From the NCBI RefSeq assembly GCF_027579695.1, contig NC_083583.1:20002257-20066256 (forward strand): a DNA stretch of 64,000 nucleotides. Direction: 5' to 3'. The stretch's first letter is position 1. The number at the start of each line of letters is the position of its first letter. This document shows positions 62,196 to 64,000 of this stretch, one piece after another. The notes under the pieces are model-generated. The model ran no database searches, was not told where the DNA came from, and was given only the letters and a program-made list of their open reading frames with translations. The position numbers were made by a program, and so were the translations under genes. The stretch is from Neoarius graeffei. Lineage: Eukaryota; Chordata; Actinopteri; Siluriformes; Ariidae.

Positions 62196-63085
62196 TATAT
62201 ATATATATATTCTAGTGTAAGTTGATAACTACAGAAACAATGATGTACTAAGACGAGCGCATGAATATAAATCTGTGATTTGGCTTGTGACTGTCAGAAC
62301 GAATCAGATTTCAACAGTGCTGTGGAATAGCATAATAAATTACGACTTGCCGAGAAATAATGTTGGCTCATGCAAATGTCAAAGCTAGCATTTGGGAATC
62401 ACACACAGCCTTGACCTTTAACCTGAAAACTTATATGTTATTTCGTCAGACATTTTGATAAACAGCTCTTCTCTTAGGCAAAGGTGCAGCTCTGGATGCT
62501 CATGGTCAGAGTGAGCTGTGAGAGAATAAAGCGCTGTGGTAAACTGCAGCGGTGAACTGTTACTACTAGAGCTGGGACTTGAGCTCAGCTAAACCTTAAC
62601 CAGACACCAAAAAAGCAACGGGGCAAAGGATTTTGCAAGGGATTAGCGGCAGGCTGCCAGGTCGCTCCTTTGTGTGTAGCTGTCGATGTTGATTTTAAAA
62701 GTAACTATGTAAATTACAGAGGGAAATGAATACTTAAATCTGAGTGAAAAATACTGTAGCGAGCGTGCAGCGTGGAAGAAGAGTCTGGAGACAGAAATCT
62801 TAGTTTCTCGGTCGTTATCCTGTGCTTCTTGCTCTTGATAGCACTGGCTTGACCGCTTTATTAGCATTCGCTAACACTACTGATGAACGCTACACCGGCT
62901 GGAAGGTGACTTCACTGCTGCACTGACTCGCGGTTAAGCAAGTGCTGGCCTTCGAGAGGGCGAGGGCGATAGATTTTTGGCCCCTCCCGCTATAAATCAA
63001 AATCTGATTGGTTAATTCATCTGTCACTTCCTACATAAACATACACTGCCACGGCCTTCTGTCCTGGCAATGAAGTCCTAACCAA
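62196..63085. other. bmal1: bmal1 intron, nothing recognised
   Basis: No gene, repeat pair or strong ORF identified between the Tc1 and the Harbinger-like MITE. Confidence 0.4.
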
Positions 63086-63088
63086 TGA

Positions 63089-63614
63089 TACCCCTTTTCC
63101 ACCAAATCAGTTCCAGGGCTGGTTCGGGGCCAGTGCTGGTGCTGGTGCAAAACTCGTTCAACTTGTGAGCCAGCTGAGAACCAGTTTGCTTTTCCATAGC
63201 TCGCGGTGCTAAGGGAAGCCACGTCATTACGTCGCTGTATACGTCAGTTACGTCGCTACGTTTGCATAAACCTTGGCGCGAATATCGAAGCAAAAACAAC
63301 ACGGAAGAAGCAGCAGCAGCAACAACAACAACAATAATAATGATGGATGACTTTGCGTTTGTACAGCTGCTGCTTCTCGTCGCTTAAAAATGGCGATCTT
63401 TCGCGGTCTTGTTATTGTTGTTGGTCTTAACAACTCCGCCCCCCCGCTGACGTAAGCGGTTCTTTCCTCTGGCCCAGCAAAGAGCTGGTGCTAGCCTGGA
63501 ACCGGTTTTTCTGGCCCCAGAGCCAGTTCTTTGTCAGTGGAAACAGAAAACCCGGTTCCAAACTAAGCACTGGCCCCGAACCAGCCCTGGAACTGCTTTG
63601 GTGGAAAAGGGGCA
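63089..63614. mobile_element. Harbinger-like MITE, intact
   Basis: Ends TACCCCTTTTCCACCAAATC and GGTGGAAAAGGGGCA. 3-bp duplication TGA at 63086-63088 and 63615-63617. CAGTTCCAGGGCTGGTTCGG and CCGAACCAGCCCTGGAACTG extend the inverted repeat to about 50 bp. It contains CAG/CAA-type trinucleotide runs and a short [18 protein letters not shown] on the plus strand. Confidence 0.88.
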
Positions 63615-63617
63615 TGA

Positions 63618-64000
63618 GTGAGCCAGCTCAAAACTCTTCTCAGCCTAGAGACAACAAACAAACAAACAAACAAACAAAAAAAATCTCATTGGATAACTCG
63701 ATTTTAATGTTTTCAGGACAGTAACCCTTTCATTTCTGAAGCAAATTTGATAGCAAATGAGGCCGAATTAGAATTAAAGAGAATAATTATAATGAAATTA
63801 TGAAAGAAATTAAATATAACATTTGAAATGCTGATATGTTTGGGCCTTCTCTGAAGGCCTAGAAGGTTCCCCTCTGGTAAATTGGCTCTAACTTCTGGCT
63901 CTATGCTGTCAAACTTCAACCTGCGTGATTCCGCAATTGCATTCTAATCCAAATATACACCCTTCTAAACCACTGTATGCTCTTAAACACACCTGACAAT
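63618..64000. other. bmal1: bmal1 intron to window end
   Basis: (AAAC)n near 63655-63678, otherwise unassigned. The bHLH exons expected upstream of 56409 on the minus strand are not found here. Confidence 0.4.

Overview
The window is vertebrate, almost certainly teleost fish, genomic DNA. It holds parts of two conserved host genes whose exons are spread across introns packed with Tc1/mariner, hAT and Harbinger-like DNA transposons, tRNA-type SINEs, a LINE fragment and microsatellites. The two genes are btbd10 (+ strand, six 3' exons between 5210 and 24111, stop at 24109-24111) and bmal1/arntl (- strand, twelve exons between 56409 and 35321, stop at 35323-35321). They converge tail to tail, as ARNTL and BTBD10 do in human 11p15. 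The species, and which teleost duplicate (a or b) is present, cannot be fixed from the sequence.

Layout. 1-5209: btbd10 intron with a complete hAT (240-1546), a 63-bp-arm inverted repeat (2768-2901) and a second hAT carrying BED-finger transposase exons (3745-4790). 5210-24111: btbd10 exons. Their introns hold hAT-like elements, an unidentified exon-like ORF (7321-7694), a small element with a THAP-type exon and a convergent acidic ORF (about 9.1-10.4 kb), several nested hATs, and an element with a SWIM-family gene remnant broken twice by hAT insertions (20.9-23.6 kb). 24112-35320: btbd10 3' UTR and the intergenic space, with a LINE fragment, a mariner remnant invaded by a Tc1 and by a hAT that itself carries a SINE, a Tc1 remnant and MITEs.

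35321-56409: bmal1 exons, coding from just after the bHLH region through PAS-A, PAS-B and the C-terminal transactivation domain. The introns contain a dozen SINEs (most with exact target-site duplications), Tc1 copies, Harbinger-like MITEs and a second SWIM-family element. 56410-64000: the upstream bmal1 intron, with a 120-160 bp satellite, a Tc1 split by a hAT that contains a SINE, and a Harbinger-like MITE. The bHLH and N-terminal exons are not in the window and should lie beyond 64000.

No bacterial-type operon, CRISPR array, rRNA gene or free-standing tRNA gene is visible. BMAL1 is the circadian bHLH-PAS activator that pairs with CLOCK; BTBD10 is a BTB/POZ protein linked to Akt signalling. 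Nothing here shows them acting together; they are neighbours. The less ordinary material is in the mobile fraction: layered insertions datable by target-site duplications, TIR-flanked carriers of SWIM- and THAP-type reading frames, a minisatellite that appears to have grown out of coding sequence, and an excess of the palindrome TGACGTCA at element ends.
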